64,000 nucleotides of DNA from contig JAJEHL010000002.1 of NCBI GenBank assembly GCA_022823725.1, forward strand, positions 62,001-126,000, in the 5' to 3' direction. This DNA comes from Candidatus Latescibacterota bacterium. GTDB lineage: Bacteria > Latescibacterota > UBA2968. The notes under the pieces were generated by a model, which saw nothing but the letters and a program-made list of their open reading frames with translations, made no database searches and was not told the DNA's origin. Of the stretch, positions 53,815 to 63,624 are shown piece by piece. A program made the position numbers and the translations under genes. Within the stretch, counting starts at the first letter, position 1. Each line of letters begins with the position of its first letter.

Positions 53815-54509
53815 GGCCTCCTTATTTCCACATACCGCTCCAAGCGTGCAACTTCGCCATCATCGACGTACTTGCCAATCTCGCGCCGGAACTGCTCCAT
53901 GCTCGAATACGGACGGTACTCCTCAAACTCGTGTGCCATCCGCTTTCCCACACCGGGAATGGCGAGGATCTCATCCTCGGTAGCCGTGTTCAAGTCAATA
54001 GGCACAAAAACATACTTCTCCATTCGCGCAACCTCGGTATCATCTACGTATTTGCCCATCTCACGGCGCCATTGGGCGATAGCCGTATAAGGACGGTACT
54101 CCTCAAACTCGTGCGCCATCTTTTTGCCTACACCAGGCACCAGAAGAATCTCCTCCTCGCTGGCGGTATTCAGATTAATCGGAATAAACATCTGAACGTA
54201 GAGCTTCTCGACCTCCTCCTGACCGAGATTTTGCGAGACGACCGGGTGCAACGCTTCCATACCGAGGAACGGACGCTGCGCCATAATTGCATCAACGAGT
54301 TCCTTGCTCATCCCGGAAAGCGCGCCGAATTCATCGGCTCCTGCGAGATTGGGATTGACGACCACCGCGCTACTCGCGGCTTCTTCTGCGGGAGCGTCGG
54401 AGACAGGTGTCTCATCCACATTCGACCCACCACAACCCCAGAGCATCGCAAAACACACGAGTAATACCGTCGAGTTAGTAAAATTCACTCTTCTTCCGCA
54501 AATATTCAT
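53811..54509 (-). CDS. Lipoprotein with tandem ComEA-type helix-hairpin-helix repeats
   Basis: A 232-residue lipoprotein (LLVCFAMLWGC lipobox). Three units of about 60 residues follow: a degenerate first, then INLNTASEEEILLVPGVGKK and DLNTATEDEILAIPGVGKRM, each continued by AHEFEEYRPY and GKYVDD. Helix-hairpin-helix repeats of ComEA bind DNA during uptake, but here several acidic residues follow, so protein-protein contact is also possible. It shares overlapping ends with a membrane protein gene and a dioxygenase gene. Confidence 0.8.
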   Translation of the reverse strand: MNICGRRVNFTNSTVLLVCFAMLWGCGGSNVDETPVSDAPAEEAASSAVVVNPNLAGADEFGALSGMSKELVDAIMAQRPFLGMEALHPVVSQNLGQEEVEKLYVQMFIPINLNTASEEEILLVPGVGKKMAHEFEEYRPYTAIAQWRREMGKYVDDTEVARMEKYVFVPIDLNTATEDEILAIPGVGKRMAHEFEEYRPYSSMEQFRREIGKYVDDGEVARLERYVEIRRP

Positions 54510-54985
54510 GTTCCCTCCTGAGAATTTCTCACTTCACCAGCCCGCAAACCGGGGTGGCGAAAACAAATTGCTAAACCAAGCAGTCCAAGAAGTGTCATCG
54601 TACCTGGTGCCAGCGACGGGGTGGCACCGCCCAGAGCCTCCCAAACAAGCTCAAGACCGCTGCGGGATGGATACATCTCCAACTCGAACTCGACATTCCC
54701 CTTATAGTGAAGCCACTGCCCAACAAAGCCCGAAACAACGAACAGCACCATCAAAATCTGAAAAACGCGGACACTCGCCACGCCAGGCGCGACAAAGAGC
54801 CAGCCAGCGCACGGAACTGCCGCCACAAAGAGCACGAGGGGAACCCACTGCCAGAAATCCTCCATATGTTCAAGGAGAACAAGCTCGGCTCCCGTGCCGA
54901 CAATTCCCATTATCAAAATAGCGAGAACAAAACGCCGAAGCAGATCGGCGTCTCCTCGTCGAGGTCGTTGGGTTGAAATATCCAA
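54506..54985 (-). CDS. Four-helix membrane protein
   Basis: A 159-residue integral membrane protein with four hydrophobic helices (LAILIMGIVGTGAELVLLE, WVPLVLFVAAVPCAGWLFVA, FQILMVLFVVSGFVGQWLHY, TMTLLGLLGLAICF). No family recognised. It is the first gene of the operon with the helix-hairpin-helix lipoprotein (4-bp overlap) and the exported dioxygenase, which suggests an envelope-located function. Confidence 0.7.
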   Translation of the reverse strand: MDISTQRPRRGDADLLRRFVLAILIMGIVGTGAELVLLEHMEDFWQWVPLVLFVAAVPCAGWLFVAPGVASVRVFQILMVLFVVSGFVGQWLHYKGNVEFELEMYPSRSGLELVWEALGGATPSLAPGTMTLLGLLGLAICFRHPGLRAGEVRNSQEGT

Positions 54986-55134
54986 AACACATTCCTATTT
55001 TTTACTCACTAATCCTTAGACCACCCAATACGCCAGAACGTTCCCATCTCCCATCCCACATCTAAACCTTTTGTTTTTTTTCATAGAGAATTATATTTGA
55101 GCATCCTCAATATTCATTTCACAAGGAGACAACA

Positions 55135-55512
55135 ATGAAAAAACAACCCTTCACCAGCAACCGCGGCAACATCCCCAAATTCCCCTACTCGCAGGCCATA
55201 ATCTACGGCGACCTCATCTTCATCTCTGCTCAACCCCCGGTCGATCCGGAAACCGATGAAATTGTCGGAGACGATATCAAAACGCAAACCCGGTGCATTC
55301 TCACCAACATCTCGGGCATCCTCGAAGACGCGGGAACATCGCTCGACAACGTCCTGAAAGTAACAGTTATCCTCCAGGATCGCTCTCTTTTCTCGGACTT
55401 CAACGACGCCTACGCCGAATTTTTCCCGGAAAACGCACCCACACGCACACCCATCTTTGGCGATACCGGCGCACACCTCGTACTCCTCGACGTCATTGCG
55501 GGGATGGAGTAA
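55135..55512 (+). CDS. RidA-family protein
   Basis: A 125-residue Rid/YjgF protein with ribosome site AAGGAGAC before ATG 55135. YSQAIIYGDLIFISAQPPVD, NISGILEDAGTSLDNVLKVT and the conserved arginine in APTRTPIFGDT match the reactive-intermediate deaminase family, which hydrolyses enamine/imine products of PLP enzymes. Its last 20 bp overlap the end of the convergent pdxA gene, an enzyme of PLP synthesis. Confidence 0.88.
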   Translation: MKKQPFTSNRGNIPKFPYSQAIIYGDLIFISAQPPVDPETDEIVGDDIKTQTRCILTNISGILEDAGTSLDNVLKVTVILQDRSLFSDFNDAYAEFFPENAPTRTPIFGDTGAHLVLLDVIAGME

Positions 55513-56521
55513 TCTGAACCGCCAACTTACTCCCCACGCGGATCGCCTGCAACATATTCACGACTTTGGCAACGCCCTTGCCCGCGATATCATAAGCCGT
55601 GCCGTGATCCACAGACGCCCGCACAATCGGCAGGCCCAGCGTCACATTGACGGCCTCGTCAAACGCCACCAGTTTTGCGGGCACATGGCCCTGATCGTGA
55701 TACATCGCCACCACGCCATCGTACAGCCCATTATAAGCCTTCAAAAAAGTCGTATCCGCAGGTAGCGGACCGTCAACGCGCCAGCCTTTGCTAACAGCCT
55801 TTTCAACAGCCGGACGGATGATCTCCGCATCCTCGCTACCGAACAAGCCATTTTCACCCGCGTGTGGATTTAACCCACATACCGCAATCCTCGGATCTAT
55901 CTTGCCCATACCAACGAGTACATCACGGGTAAGCCGAACCGTATCGTAAATCAGATCAACCGTAAGCCTATCGGGAACCTCGTGTAACGCAATATGCCCC
56001 GTCACATGCGACACATTCATGCGATCAGATACCAGCATGAGATGCGCGCGTGCTGCGCCCGATTTCTCAGCCAACAATTCCGTATGCCCCGCGTAGGGAT
56101 AACCCGCCAGATTCATCGCCTCCTTATTCAAAGGCGCCGTTACAATACCGTCAATTCGATCCGCCATTGCCAGATCAACCGCGTGAATCACCCACTCAGC
56201 CGCTGCTCTACCCGCCTCGCAACACGTCTCGCCCATTGCGATCTGATCCACATCCACATCTATCGGACACCAGACATCAATGCACCCACATTCAAATGCG
56301 CCATCCTCAGGCCGGTCCACAATCCGCACATCCAGTTGCACACCAGCCATACCCATATCGCGCTTCAATATTTCCGGATGCCCAATAACCAGAGGTCTGC
56401 ACACGCGATAGCTTTCCTCATGTGCCAGAGCCTTCAAAATCACTTCCGGTCCTATACCACACGGATCGCCCATCGTAATGCCCATCAGCGGGCGCTTGCT
56501 CAAACTGTCGTTATCAATCAT
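55493..56521 (-). CDS. pdxA: 4-hydroxythreonine-4-phosphate dehydrogenase
   Basis: A 342-residue PdxA starting at ATG 56521, overlapping the RND pump stop by 8 bp; the longer frame to 56569 lies inside the pump gene. GITMGDPCGIGPEVILKAL, VTAPLNKEAMNLAGYPYAGHTE, and HVTGHIALHEVP are family motifs with the metal histidines; GLNPHAGENGLFG is the second metal loop. It oxidises 4-phosphohydroxythreonine in pyridoxal phosphate synthesis, or acts as a PdxA2-type catabolic dehydrogenase. Confidence 0.92.
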   Translation of the reverse strand: MIDNDSLSKRPLMGITMGDPCGIGPEVILKALAHEESYRVCRPLVIGHPEILKRDMGMAGVQLDVRIVDRPEDGAFECGCIDVWCPIDVDVDQIAMGETCCEAGRAAAEWVIHAVDLAMADRIDGIVTAPLNKEAMNLAGYPYAGHTELLAEKSGAARAHLMLVSDRMNVSHVTGHIALHEVPDRLTVDLIYDTVRLTRDVLVGMGKIDPRIAVCGLNPHAGENGLFGSEDAEIIRPAVEKAVSKGWRVDGPLPADTTFLKAYNGLYDGVVAMYHDQGHVPAKLVAFDEAVNVTLGLPIVRASVDHGTAYDIAGKGVAKVVNMLQAIRVGSKLAVQITPSPQ

Positions 56522-59500
56522 CGTCAGCCGTATCATAAGCCTCATCGCCAGCACGAGAGGCAAACACACTCGCGCTCAAACGACGAATTGCCAGACGCAA
56601 ATCGTCGAGCAAAGTATAAAACAAAGGCACGACCAGCAACGTCAGGAACGTTGAGGCCAACAGCCCACCTATCATTGTGCGCCCCAAAGGCGCATAAGGC
56701 GTACCCATTGCATTGCTATCACCCACAGCCATGGGCAACAAGCCAAATACCGTAGTAAACGTCGTCATCATAATAGGGCGAAAGCGATTGTGCCCCGCTT
56801 CCATAATTGCATCAAAGCGACCCATGCCATCGGCACGCAAGCGATTGACCATATCCACCAGCACAATCGCATTATTCACCACCACACCGATCAACACAAT
56901 TACCCCCACAGACGCCATTCCACCCATGGCCGTGTCTGTCAAATACAGCGTCCAGTAAACACCGAAAAAAGAAAATGGAATTGAAAAAAGTACTGAAAAC
57001 GGCAAAATAAACGACTCAAACAAAACGCCCATCAACAAAAATACACACGTCACCGCCATCACAATTCCCAGTCGCTCAGAGGCTTCGTCCTCTTTAAGTT
57101 GCTTGAAACTCTCTCCCTTGTCCCACGAATACCCGCGGGGCAACTCGAGGCCAGCCATCACTTTGTCAATCTCCGCGGCCAGGCCCTTAATATCTGCCCG
57201 CGTCGTATAAGCCCTGACACGCAACTTGACCTTGCCATCGTACCGCGCAATGCGTCCCATCCCCCGCGAGACCTGGAAGAAGGCGACTTCGCTCAAAGCC
57301 ACTTCTGTACCATCGTCGGTCTCAAACGGAAAATTGCGCAACTGATTCAAATTTTGTCGGTCTGTCCGCTCCAAAAAAAGCCGCACCCGCACCTCGCCGT
57401 CATCGGACTTAAAACGGGGCAACGACACCCCTTGCAGACCATAAGAAATATAGCGCGCAACATCCCGCACAGAAATCCCAAGCCGTTTCGCCCGCTCTCG
57501 ATCAATCACGACCTGCACCTCGTCATCGGCCAGTTCCAAATCCGTATCAACACCGATGAGAGACGGGATCTGCCGCAAACGCCGCTCCACCTCATCCACG
57601 AGACTGACCAGGACCTCGGTGTCATCGCCTTCCAGATAAATCGACACGCCCGGATCATTACTACCACCGCCCCCGTTGCTAGCCCCTTCCACGGAATGCC
57701 GCACCCCCACATATCTGGGCATATTTTTGCTAATATCTTCCGCGACCTCAGCCCGTTCCATTGGTCCGGCAACGGGTATCCCCAGGGCATTGCGCGTATT
57801 TTTGTACGCCACGTACCACCACGGATCATCGCTCTCAGCCGGCATATACAAGCTCAGATTACCGTAGCCAGGTCGATAATAAACGCGCAGGATTGCATAG
57901 CCATATTTTTCGCGCCGCGCCTCCAAAAATTCCTCGACCTCTGCCACAATCGCTTCGGTTTCTTCCAGCGAAAAGTGACGCGGAAACCTCAACCGCACAT
58001 CCAAATCGTTAAATGCGCCACCGCGGTGGCGGTCTGCGCGCTTCAGATTATCCATGGGATACATCGTCGTTGCCGCAAGTGCCAGCGCGATCAACACCGC
58101 GTCCCGGCGGTGTCTCAATGTCCAGCTCAACATGCGTGCATAAATCCCCCGCGCCTTCACAATAATTTTGGAAGTGGAACGCACCCGCCCCTTGCCCAAT
58201 CGCACCGATGCCAGGGGGATAAATAACAGCGCCACAAACAGCGACCCCACCAGAGCCACCCCAACCGGAACGCCCAGGCGCGTCATATAAAAAGTCATAA
58301 ACATATTGCCGCTAAACAACATCATGGGCAAAAACACCACCACTGTCGTCAACGTCGCCATAGTAATGGCCTGCCCTACCTCACTCGCGCCAAATATGGC
58401 GGCATCCTCAGGCGCCTCACCATTGCCCCGCCGCCGATAAATATTCTCCAAAATCACAATGGCATTATCCACAACCAGCCCAATCCCAACCATAAGACCC
58501 ATCATGGTCACCACATTTAGCGACCAGCCGATAAAATACAACGCGGTCATCGCAATCATCACACACAGCGGAATAGCCAGTGTAATAATGGCCGTCATCC
58601 GCACGGTACGCAAAAAGAACAACAACACCAGCGCGGCAAATAGCCCGCCCCAAAGCCCGGTTTCCTGAAGATTGCGAATCGATTCCTTGACAAAAAATCC
58701 CTGATTGAACATCACCTGAAACGACACTTGCCCGGCCATGCGCGGATCTTCTTCGATAGCTTTCAATTTTGCCACAACTCGATCGGTCACATCCACGATA
58801 TTTGCACCCGATTCCTGTTTGACGCCAAAACTCATCCCTCTTTTGCCATCAATGCGCTGTATCCACGATTTTTCGGGCACCTCGAAAACCACCGAAGCCA
58901 CATCACTCAGGCGCACCTTGCCTGCCCGCGATTGAATCTGGATATTTTCAATTTCCCGCAACGTGACATACTGTGCCAGCGACCGCACGTAAAATTTCTT
59001 TGTGCCTTCGCGCACATAGCCTCCGGCAAGCGCGAAATTGTCGCTCCTCAAGGTCGAAACAATCTCGCCAATGCGCACACCGCGCGCCCTCATGCGCTCT
59101 TGATCCACCTCCACCATCACTTCCTTGCGATCCGCGCCAAAAATATCCACGCGCCCAACCCCATCCACGCGCTCCAAAGGATGCTGCACAAAGGTCTCGA
59201 TATACTGAAAGGGTTCCGTAATAACCGAGTCAATCGACACAGCTACATACATAACAGACTTCGAATCCTGATCGTATTTGTAAATACGCACCTCGTCTCG
59301 CGCCTCTTCCGGCAGCAAGGGCTTGAGACGCTCGAGCCGATCTGAAACCTGATTGTACGCAGCCACCATATCTGTATATTGGCGAAATTCAATATACACG
59401 CGCGTACCCCGAGAGCTGTAGCTACGCATTGTCTTAATACCCTTTATAGTACGCAGCGTCTCTTCCAGCGGCAGGGTAATCTGTTGATCGGTCTCCTGAG

Positions 59501-59684
59501 GAGAGGCATTGCGATACCCAACGGACACAACCAAAAATGGCGGCGTCAAACCATCGGGCATCATCATGACGGGCATACGCAGATATGCCACCGCCCCCAG
59601 CACCAACAGCGCGACAAGGCACATGGTAACAGACACGGGTCGCAACACCGAAATACGCGGCAAAAGAGAAGATTTGGGATTCAT
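56514..59684 (-). CDS. RND-family efflux permease without adjacent adaptor
   Basis: A 1056-residue RND transporter with twelve helices. SVGYRNASPQETDQQITLPL, LVVDNAIVILENIYRRRGNG (RND motif in helix 4) and GGLLASTFLTLLVVPLFYTL show an intact ACR_tran protein. It is not of the CusA type: the methionine triad is missing. No HlyD-type adaptor or TolC gene is beside it; it could borrow partners encoded elsewhere. A periplasmic insert near residue 665 contains a glycine-rich loop (ASNGGGGSNDPG). Confidence 0.88.
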   Translation of the reverse strand: MNPKSSLLPRISVLRPVSVTMCLVALLVLGAVAYLRMPVMMMPDGLTPPFLVVSVGYRNASPQETDQQITLPLEETLRTIKGIKTMRSYSSRGTRVYIEFRQYTDMVAAYNQVSDRLERLKPLLPEEARDEVRIYKYDQDSKSVMYVAVSIDSVITEPFQYIETFVQHPLERVDGVGRVDIFGADRKEVMVEVDQERMRARGVRIGEIVSTLRSDNFALAGGYVREGTKKFYVRSLAQYVTLREIENIQIQSRAGKVRLSDVASVVFEVPEKSWIQRIDGKRGMSFGVKQESGANIVDVTDRVVAKLKAIEEDPRMAGQVSFQVMFNQGFFVKESIRNLQETGLWGGLFAALVLLFFLRTVRMTAIITLAIPLCVMIAMTALYFIGWSLNVVTMMGLMVGIGLVVDNAIVILENIYRRRGNGEAPEDAAIFGASEVGQAITMATLTTVVVFLPMMLFSGNMFMTFYMTRLGVPVGVALVGSLFVALLFIPLASVRLGKGRVRSTSKIIVKARGIYARMLSWTLRHRRDAVLIALALAATTMYPMDNLKRADRHRGGAFNDLDVRLRFPRHFSLEETEAIVAEVEEFLEARREKYGYAILRVYYRPGYGNLSLYMPAESDDPWWYVAYKNTRNALGIPVAGPMERAEVAEDISKNMPRYVGVRHSVEGASNGGGGSNDPGVSIYLEGDDTEVLVSLVDEVERRLRQIPSLIGVDTDLELADDEVQVVIDRERAKRLGISVRDVARYISYGLQGVSLPRFKSDDGEVRVRLFLERTDRQNLNQLRNFPFETDDGTEVALSEVAFFQVSRGMGRIARYDGKVKLRVRAYTTRADIKGLAAEIDKVMAGLELPRGYSWDKGESFKQLKEDEASERLGIVMAVTCVFLLMGVLFESFILPFSVLFSIPFSFFGVYWTLYLTDTAMGGMASVGVIVLIGVVVNNAIVLVDMVNRLRADGMGRFDAIMEAGHNRFRPIMMTTFTTVFGLLPMAVGDSNAMGTPYAPLGRTMIGGLLASTFLTLLVVPLFYTLLDDLRLAIRRLSASVFASRAGDEAYDTADDD

Positions 59685-59753
59685 GGTAAAATCAGTAGTT
59701 AGTTAGCACCACCAGAGTATCACTCTTAATTATCGAAGATTTACACAAATTTG

Positions 59754-59854
59754 GCAAACAAAGTTTGCAATGCCTTTTCAGAGGTCGGTGGGTTATCCAA
59801 ATTAAAACGTCTTCTGCTAATTTGGGTTGCATTTTAATATGTAAAGCCTATAAT
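59754..59854 (+). promoter_or_regulatory. Promoter region of the PhyH gene at 59923
   Basis: TTGCAT (59827-59832), a 16-bp spacer and a perfect -10 TATAAT (59849-59854) precede the PhyH gene. Upstream lies a small inverted repeat GCAAAC-AAA-GTTTGC (59754-59768) that could bind a regulator. The RND gene starts in the other direction at 59684. Confidence 0.55.
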
Positions 59855-59922
59855 TATAAATTGAAAACCAACTCCCCCGACGAAAAATCGCCCAAAACTC
59901 CTCATTAAACCAGGAGCAGGCC

Positions 59923-60945
59923 ATGACTGACCAGATTGTAGAATTGCGCGTATCCAACGACGCGATTGACGATTCGGAAGAGTTGCGGCGGCGCATCCGT
60001 GAAGAAGGCTACCTCTTCTTCCGCAAATTGCAAAACCCGGACAAACTCTGGGATTTGCGGCGACAAATGCTCAACAAAATGACACCCTGGCTCGTCGAGG
60101 GAACCGATCCCATAGATGGCATTGCCGATATCTCCAGGCAGTGTACCGAAGGCGACCCCGAATACACCGACGTATATCACGAAGTGTACAAACTCCAGGC
60201 CTTTCACCGCATTGCCCACGAACCAGAAGTACTCGACCTGCTCGAAAAAGTAATGGGTGGCTCTGTTTTCCCGCACCCGCACAAAGTCGCTCGCCTGTGG
60301 TTTCCCAAATACACAGCGCACACCACACCGATTCACCAAGACTTTGTACACTTTCAGGGCAACTTTGACACCTACACCTGCTGGGCACCTGTTGGCGACT
60401 GTCCCATTGAACTGGGTGGCCTCGCCGTACTGCCCGGCTCTCACAAAATTAATGCGGTCATGGAACACCACTTCTCCCTCGGCGCGGGCAGCCTGTGCAT
60501 TCACACCGACGAATTGGAAGGCCAATGGCACAGCACAGACTACGAAATCGGCGATACCCTGATCTTCCCTGCACTCACAGTACATCAAGCCCTGCCAAAC
60601 CTCACCGAAGACCGCCTTCGCGTCTCCCTCGACAACCGCTATCAAAAACTCGGCGATACCCTGTCTGAACACATGCTCGAACCCCATCTGAACATCTTCA
60701 ACAATCTCACCTGGGAAGACGTGTACAAAGACTGGGAAACCGACGACCTCAAATACTACTGGGAAAACCAGCACAATCGCGTCATACCCCGCGACCACAG
60801 CTATTCGGAGAAAGGGTTTGCTGAAGCCCTCGAACTGGCTAAAACGGGCGATGAACGCGCACATATTGCTATGAATCGCGCCATACAACGCGATCCCAAT
60901 TCACCTCAGGCCAAAGCTGCCAGAAAAGCTCTGGCACTTGCGTGA
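59923..60945 (+). CDS. Phytanoyl-CoA dioxygenase (PhyH) family protein
   Basis: A 340-residue Fe(II)/2-oxoglutarate dioxygenase. Iron ligands lie in TTPIHQDFVHFQG (HxD) and TVHQALPNLTEDRLRVSLDNR (distal His, then the 2-oxoglutarate arginine); ELGGLAVLPGSHKI is the connecting loop. The ribosome site is CCAGGAGC before ATG 59923. The last 60 residues are an extra helical tail (HIAMNRAIQRDPNSPQAKAA). The reverse strand is also open for 327 codons here, but that frame matches nothing. Confidence 0.9.
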   Translation: MTDQIVELRVSNDAIDDSEELRRRIREEGYLFFRKLQNPDKLWDLRRQMLNKMTPWLVEGTDPIDGIADISRQCTEGDPEYTDVYHEVYKLQAFHRIAHEPEVLDLLEKVMGGSVFPHPHKVARLWFPKYTAHTTPIHQDFVHFQGNFDTYTCWAPVGDCPIELGGLAVLPGSHKINAVMEHHFSLGAGSLCIHTDELEGQWHSTDYEIGDTLIFPALTVHQALPNLTEDRLRVSLDNRYQKLGDTLSEHMLEPHLNIFNNLTWEDVYKDWETDDLKYYWENQHNRVIPRDHSYSEKGFAEALELAKTGDERAHIAMNRAIQRDPNSPQAKAARKALALA

Positions 60946-61060
60946 TTGACAGTATTTTCACAATGCTTTTTAAAAAAGGAGGACCCTGTATTTTCGCAGT
61001 TGGCTATCATATAGCTTTATCGAAATAGTATTTTCACAGAACGTTTTTTAGGAGAATTCT

Positions 61061-62668
61061 ATGCTGAACCACATTCGCAATATTGTTGTCATAGCCCTTG
61101 CCGCAGGACTGATGTGGAACTGCGGCGGCGAGCGCGTCACGCAGTCAGAGACCGGGACAGACGAACAGATTGGACGTCCCCTGAGCAAATTGGTAGCGCA
61201 CGGAGATGCTGTACAGGCTCAGGTGAGGGTCACTTTGCATCAAGAGGACGCACCAGTCAGCGGTGCAACTGTAGAATTCTCGCGCTCTATTGCCGGACAC
61301 GCCCCTGACTATCATTGGTCGGGCACGACCGATGACCAGGGTCATGCGTGGGTGGAAATCAAATCGGGCAATGGTTATTACCAGGCGCGAGCCTTGCAGG
61401 ACGGGGTCGAGATCGGTTCCTGGTCGAGCATTCCAATCAACGCGGGCTACGAGGTCATGCTCGATTTACCCATCGGTGGACAAGCGCATATAACTGGTTC
61501 ATCCATGCGTTCCCTGGTCGAGATTGATGCGGGCGAAGCCGTGCAAATTCGTTCGTTGCTCACACAGACCATCGCGGCGTCGCTTGGCGGTCCATCGCGG
61601 AACGCAATTGAGTTGGCCGTGCAAGACTTCGGCATGATCCACGGTCACGCGGTTGAACTCGGCGAGCCAATAGACAGCGGGTGTGGACCGGAAGGCGGAC
61701 ACATGGGCGCAGAGCAGATCATCGCCGACCCGCAGGTAATCGGCGTCATCGGCACATCCTGCTCTGGCGCGGCTGTGGCGGCCTCACCAGTGATCAGCGC
61801 GGCGGGTCTCGTAATGATCTCGCCATCCAACACCTCGCCTTTGCTCACGTCCGACCTCGCAGGCAACGCAAATCCCAACTATCACCCAGGCTATTTTCGC
61901 GTTTCTGTCAACGATCTCTATCAAGCGCGAGCTGTCGCCGACTTCGCATATAATGAATTGGGCCTGCGGCGCATGGTATCCCTCAACGACGGTGACCCGT
62001 ACACGACAGCCCTCGTCAGTGCGTTTGGCGATGCGTTTAGTGCCATCGGCGGTGAGGTCGCGGTCAGCGCCCAGATCGAAAAAGGGCAGACGGACATGAC
62101 ATCCGTCCTCACGGAATTTGCAGCAGCCACACCAGACGGCATCTTCTTCCCGCTCTTCGACGAGGAAGGCATACCTTTCGCCAAGCAGGCGCGAGAACAC
62201 GACAACCTGAAAGACGCGACACTCATCACGGGTGCAGCTCTCCTCGATTCGAATTTCCTCGCCACACCGCAGTCAGAGGGTGTTTACGCTGCGGGACCGG
62301 AGGCGGACCTCGGCTCAAATGTCAATGCTACAACTGGCAAAAGCGTAGATGAAGTGCTGGCCGCATACACAGCCGCGTATGGCGGATTTCCAGGTACGCC
62401 TTACTGGGCGCACTCTTACGACGCCACAACGCTGCTGCTCAACGCCATCGAGATTGTTGCAGGCGAAGCGGGCGGGAAATTGTATGTAGATCGCGCCGCA
62501 CTACGCAGGCAACTCCACGCTACATCCGGCTTTCAGGGCCTCATCGGCACATTCAACTGCGACGAATTCGGAGACTGCGGCACCGGGCGCATAAACATCT
62601 ATCACCACACAGATTTGAACATCACAGACCCCGCGCAATTGCCCGTGGTCTATCGATTCTCGCCGTAA
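61061..62668 (+). CDS. Lipoprotein with Ig-like module and type I ligand-binding domain
   Basis: A 535-residue lipoprotein (lipobox GLMWNC, Cys 21). Residues 45-150 form a beta-rich carboxypeptidase-regulatory/Big-like module (APVSGATVEFSRSIAG, NGYYQARALQDG). From about 165 a Leu/Ile/Val-binding-protein fold (Peripla_BP_6) follows: DPQVIGVIGTSCSGAAVAA, MISPSNTSP, YFRVSVNDLYQARAVADFA, DGIFFPLFDEEG. It may sense or capture an amino acid-like ligand. No permease or ATPase genes adjoin. Its N-terminal module is duplicated in the next gene. Confidence 0.8.
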   Translation: MLNHIRNIVVIALAAGLMWNCGGERVTQSETGTDEQIGRPLSKLVAHGDAVQAQVRVTLHQEDAPVSGATVEFSRSIAGHAPDYHWSGTTDDQGHAWVEIKSGNGYYQARALQDGVEIGSWSSIPINAGYEVMLDLPIGGQAHITGSSMRSLVEIDAGEAVQIRSLLTQTIAASLGGPSRNAIELAVQDFGMIHGHAVELGEPIDSGCGPEGGHMGAEQIIADPQVIGVIGTSCSGAAVAASPVISAAGLVMISPSNTSPLLTSDLAGNANPNYHPGYFRVSVNDLYQARAVADFAYNELGLRRMVSLNDGDPYTTALVSAFGDAFSAIGGEVAVSAQIEKGQTDMTSVLTEFAAATPDGIFFPLFDEEGIPFAKQAREHDNLKDATLITGAALLDSNFLATPQSEGVYAAGPEADLGSNVNATTGKSVDEVLAAYTAAYGGFPGTPYWAHSYDATTLLLNAIEIVAGEAGGKLYVDRAALRRQLHATSGFQGLIGTFNCDEFGDCGTGRINIYHHTDLNITDPAQLPVVYRFSP

Positions 62669-62686
62669 ATTTTTTTGGAGGACTTC

Positions 62687-63616
62687 ATGTTGAACCACAT
62701 TCGCAGTATAGTTGTCATAGCTCTTACTGCAGGACTGATGTGGAACTGCGGCGCAGAGCGCGTGACGCAATCAGAAGTCGGAACAGACGAACAGATTGGA
62801 CGTCCCCTGAGTAAATTGGCGGTAGCCCATCACAAAGCACAGGCCGTGGTCATGGTCACATTGCACAGTGATGACACACCAGTAAGCGGTGCAATGATAG
62901 AATTTTCGCGCTCCATTGCTGGACAGACACCAGACTATCAATGGTCGGGCACAACCGATGAAAAAGGTCAAGCGCTGGTAGAAATCTCATCGGGCAATGG
63001 TTATTACCAGGCGCGTGCCTCGCAGGATGGTAGCGTGACCGGTACCTGGTCCAGCATACCGATTAACGCAGGCTATAAGGTCATACTCGATTTGCCCATT
63101 GGTGGAAAGGCGCAGGTGAAAGATTCATACTCTCTGGAGCCAGCAAAACAGATCGCAGCCAGAGATGTAGTAGATAAAGAAACCTTGAAAACATTTGTCG
63201 AAACCGCAAAAAAGTACGCGCAAAACTTCCCCTTTTCTGAAGACATTGAACAAGAATTCAGACAAGAAGGCGGAAAGTGGAAACACGAAGACATCTACCT
63301 CGCAGTCTTAAACGGCGATGGCGTCATCGTATTTCACGCAGCCAATCCGGCTCTCGAAGGGCAAAACCTGATCGACTTTGAAGATCCCAATGGCGTTAAA
63401 TACGTCCAGGAACTCATAGCTGCAGCCGCTGCAGGTGGTGGTTTTGTCGCGTATTATTTCGATAATCCAGCGGTAGATGAGAATGGAGATGGTGAATTAA
63501 TCGGAGACCCCATTGGCTCACCCAAGATAGGTTATGCCACCCCAATCACTGATCCTGAGACCGGCATGGCATTAACCCTGCTATCTGGCTTTTATCCGCA
63601 GGCAGCAGACGGATGA
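62687..63616 (+). CDS. Lipoprotein with Ig-like module and Cache-like sensor domain
   Basis: A 309-residue lipoprotein from ATG 62687 behind TTGGAGGAC. The first 150 residues are about three quarters identical to those of the preceding protein, including the signal and lipobox (GLMWNC). Instead of a binding-protein fold the C-terminal half looks like a single Cache domain: TFVETAKKYAQNFPFSEDIE, IYLAVLNGDGVIVFHAANPA, LIDFEDPNGVKYVQELIAAA, IGYATPITDPETGMALTL. Cache domains bind small ligands in the periplasm. Its stop overlaps a potential start of the following decarboxylase. Confidence 0.75.
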   Translation: MLNHIRSIVVIALTAGLMWNCGAERVTQSEVGTDEQIGRPLSKLAVAHHKAQAVVMVTLHSDDTPVSGAMIEFSRSIAGQTPDYQWSGTTDEKGQALVEISSGNGYYQARASQDGSVTGTWSSIPINAGYKVILDLPIGGKAQVKDSYSLEPAKQIAARDVVDKETLKTFVETAKKYAQNFPFSEDIEQEFRQEGGKWKHEDIYLAVLNGDGVIVFHAANPALEGQNLIDFEDPNGVKYVQELIAAAAAGGGFVAYYFDNPAVDENGDGELIGDPIGSPKIGYATPITDPETGMALTLLSGFYPQAADG

Positions 63617-63624
63617 GAGGGAGT

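Noticed and set aside
53101-54090. 329-codon plus-strand frame with a near-repeat of SPSSTYLPISRR
   Set aside because: The repeat is the reverse reading of the helix-hairpin-helix repeats in the minus-strand lipoprotein gene.
56522-56569. N-terminal extension of pdxA
   Set aside because: It lies within the RND gene; the family start and a coupled ATG at 56521 fit better.
59905-60888. 327-codon open frame on the minus strand
   Set aside because: It is fully antisense to the clear PhyH gene, has valine/phenylalanine-rich composition typical of a shadow frame and matches no family.
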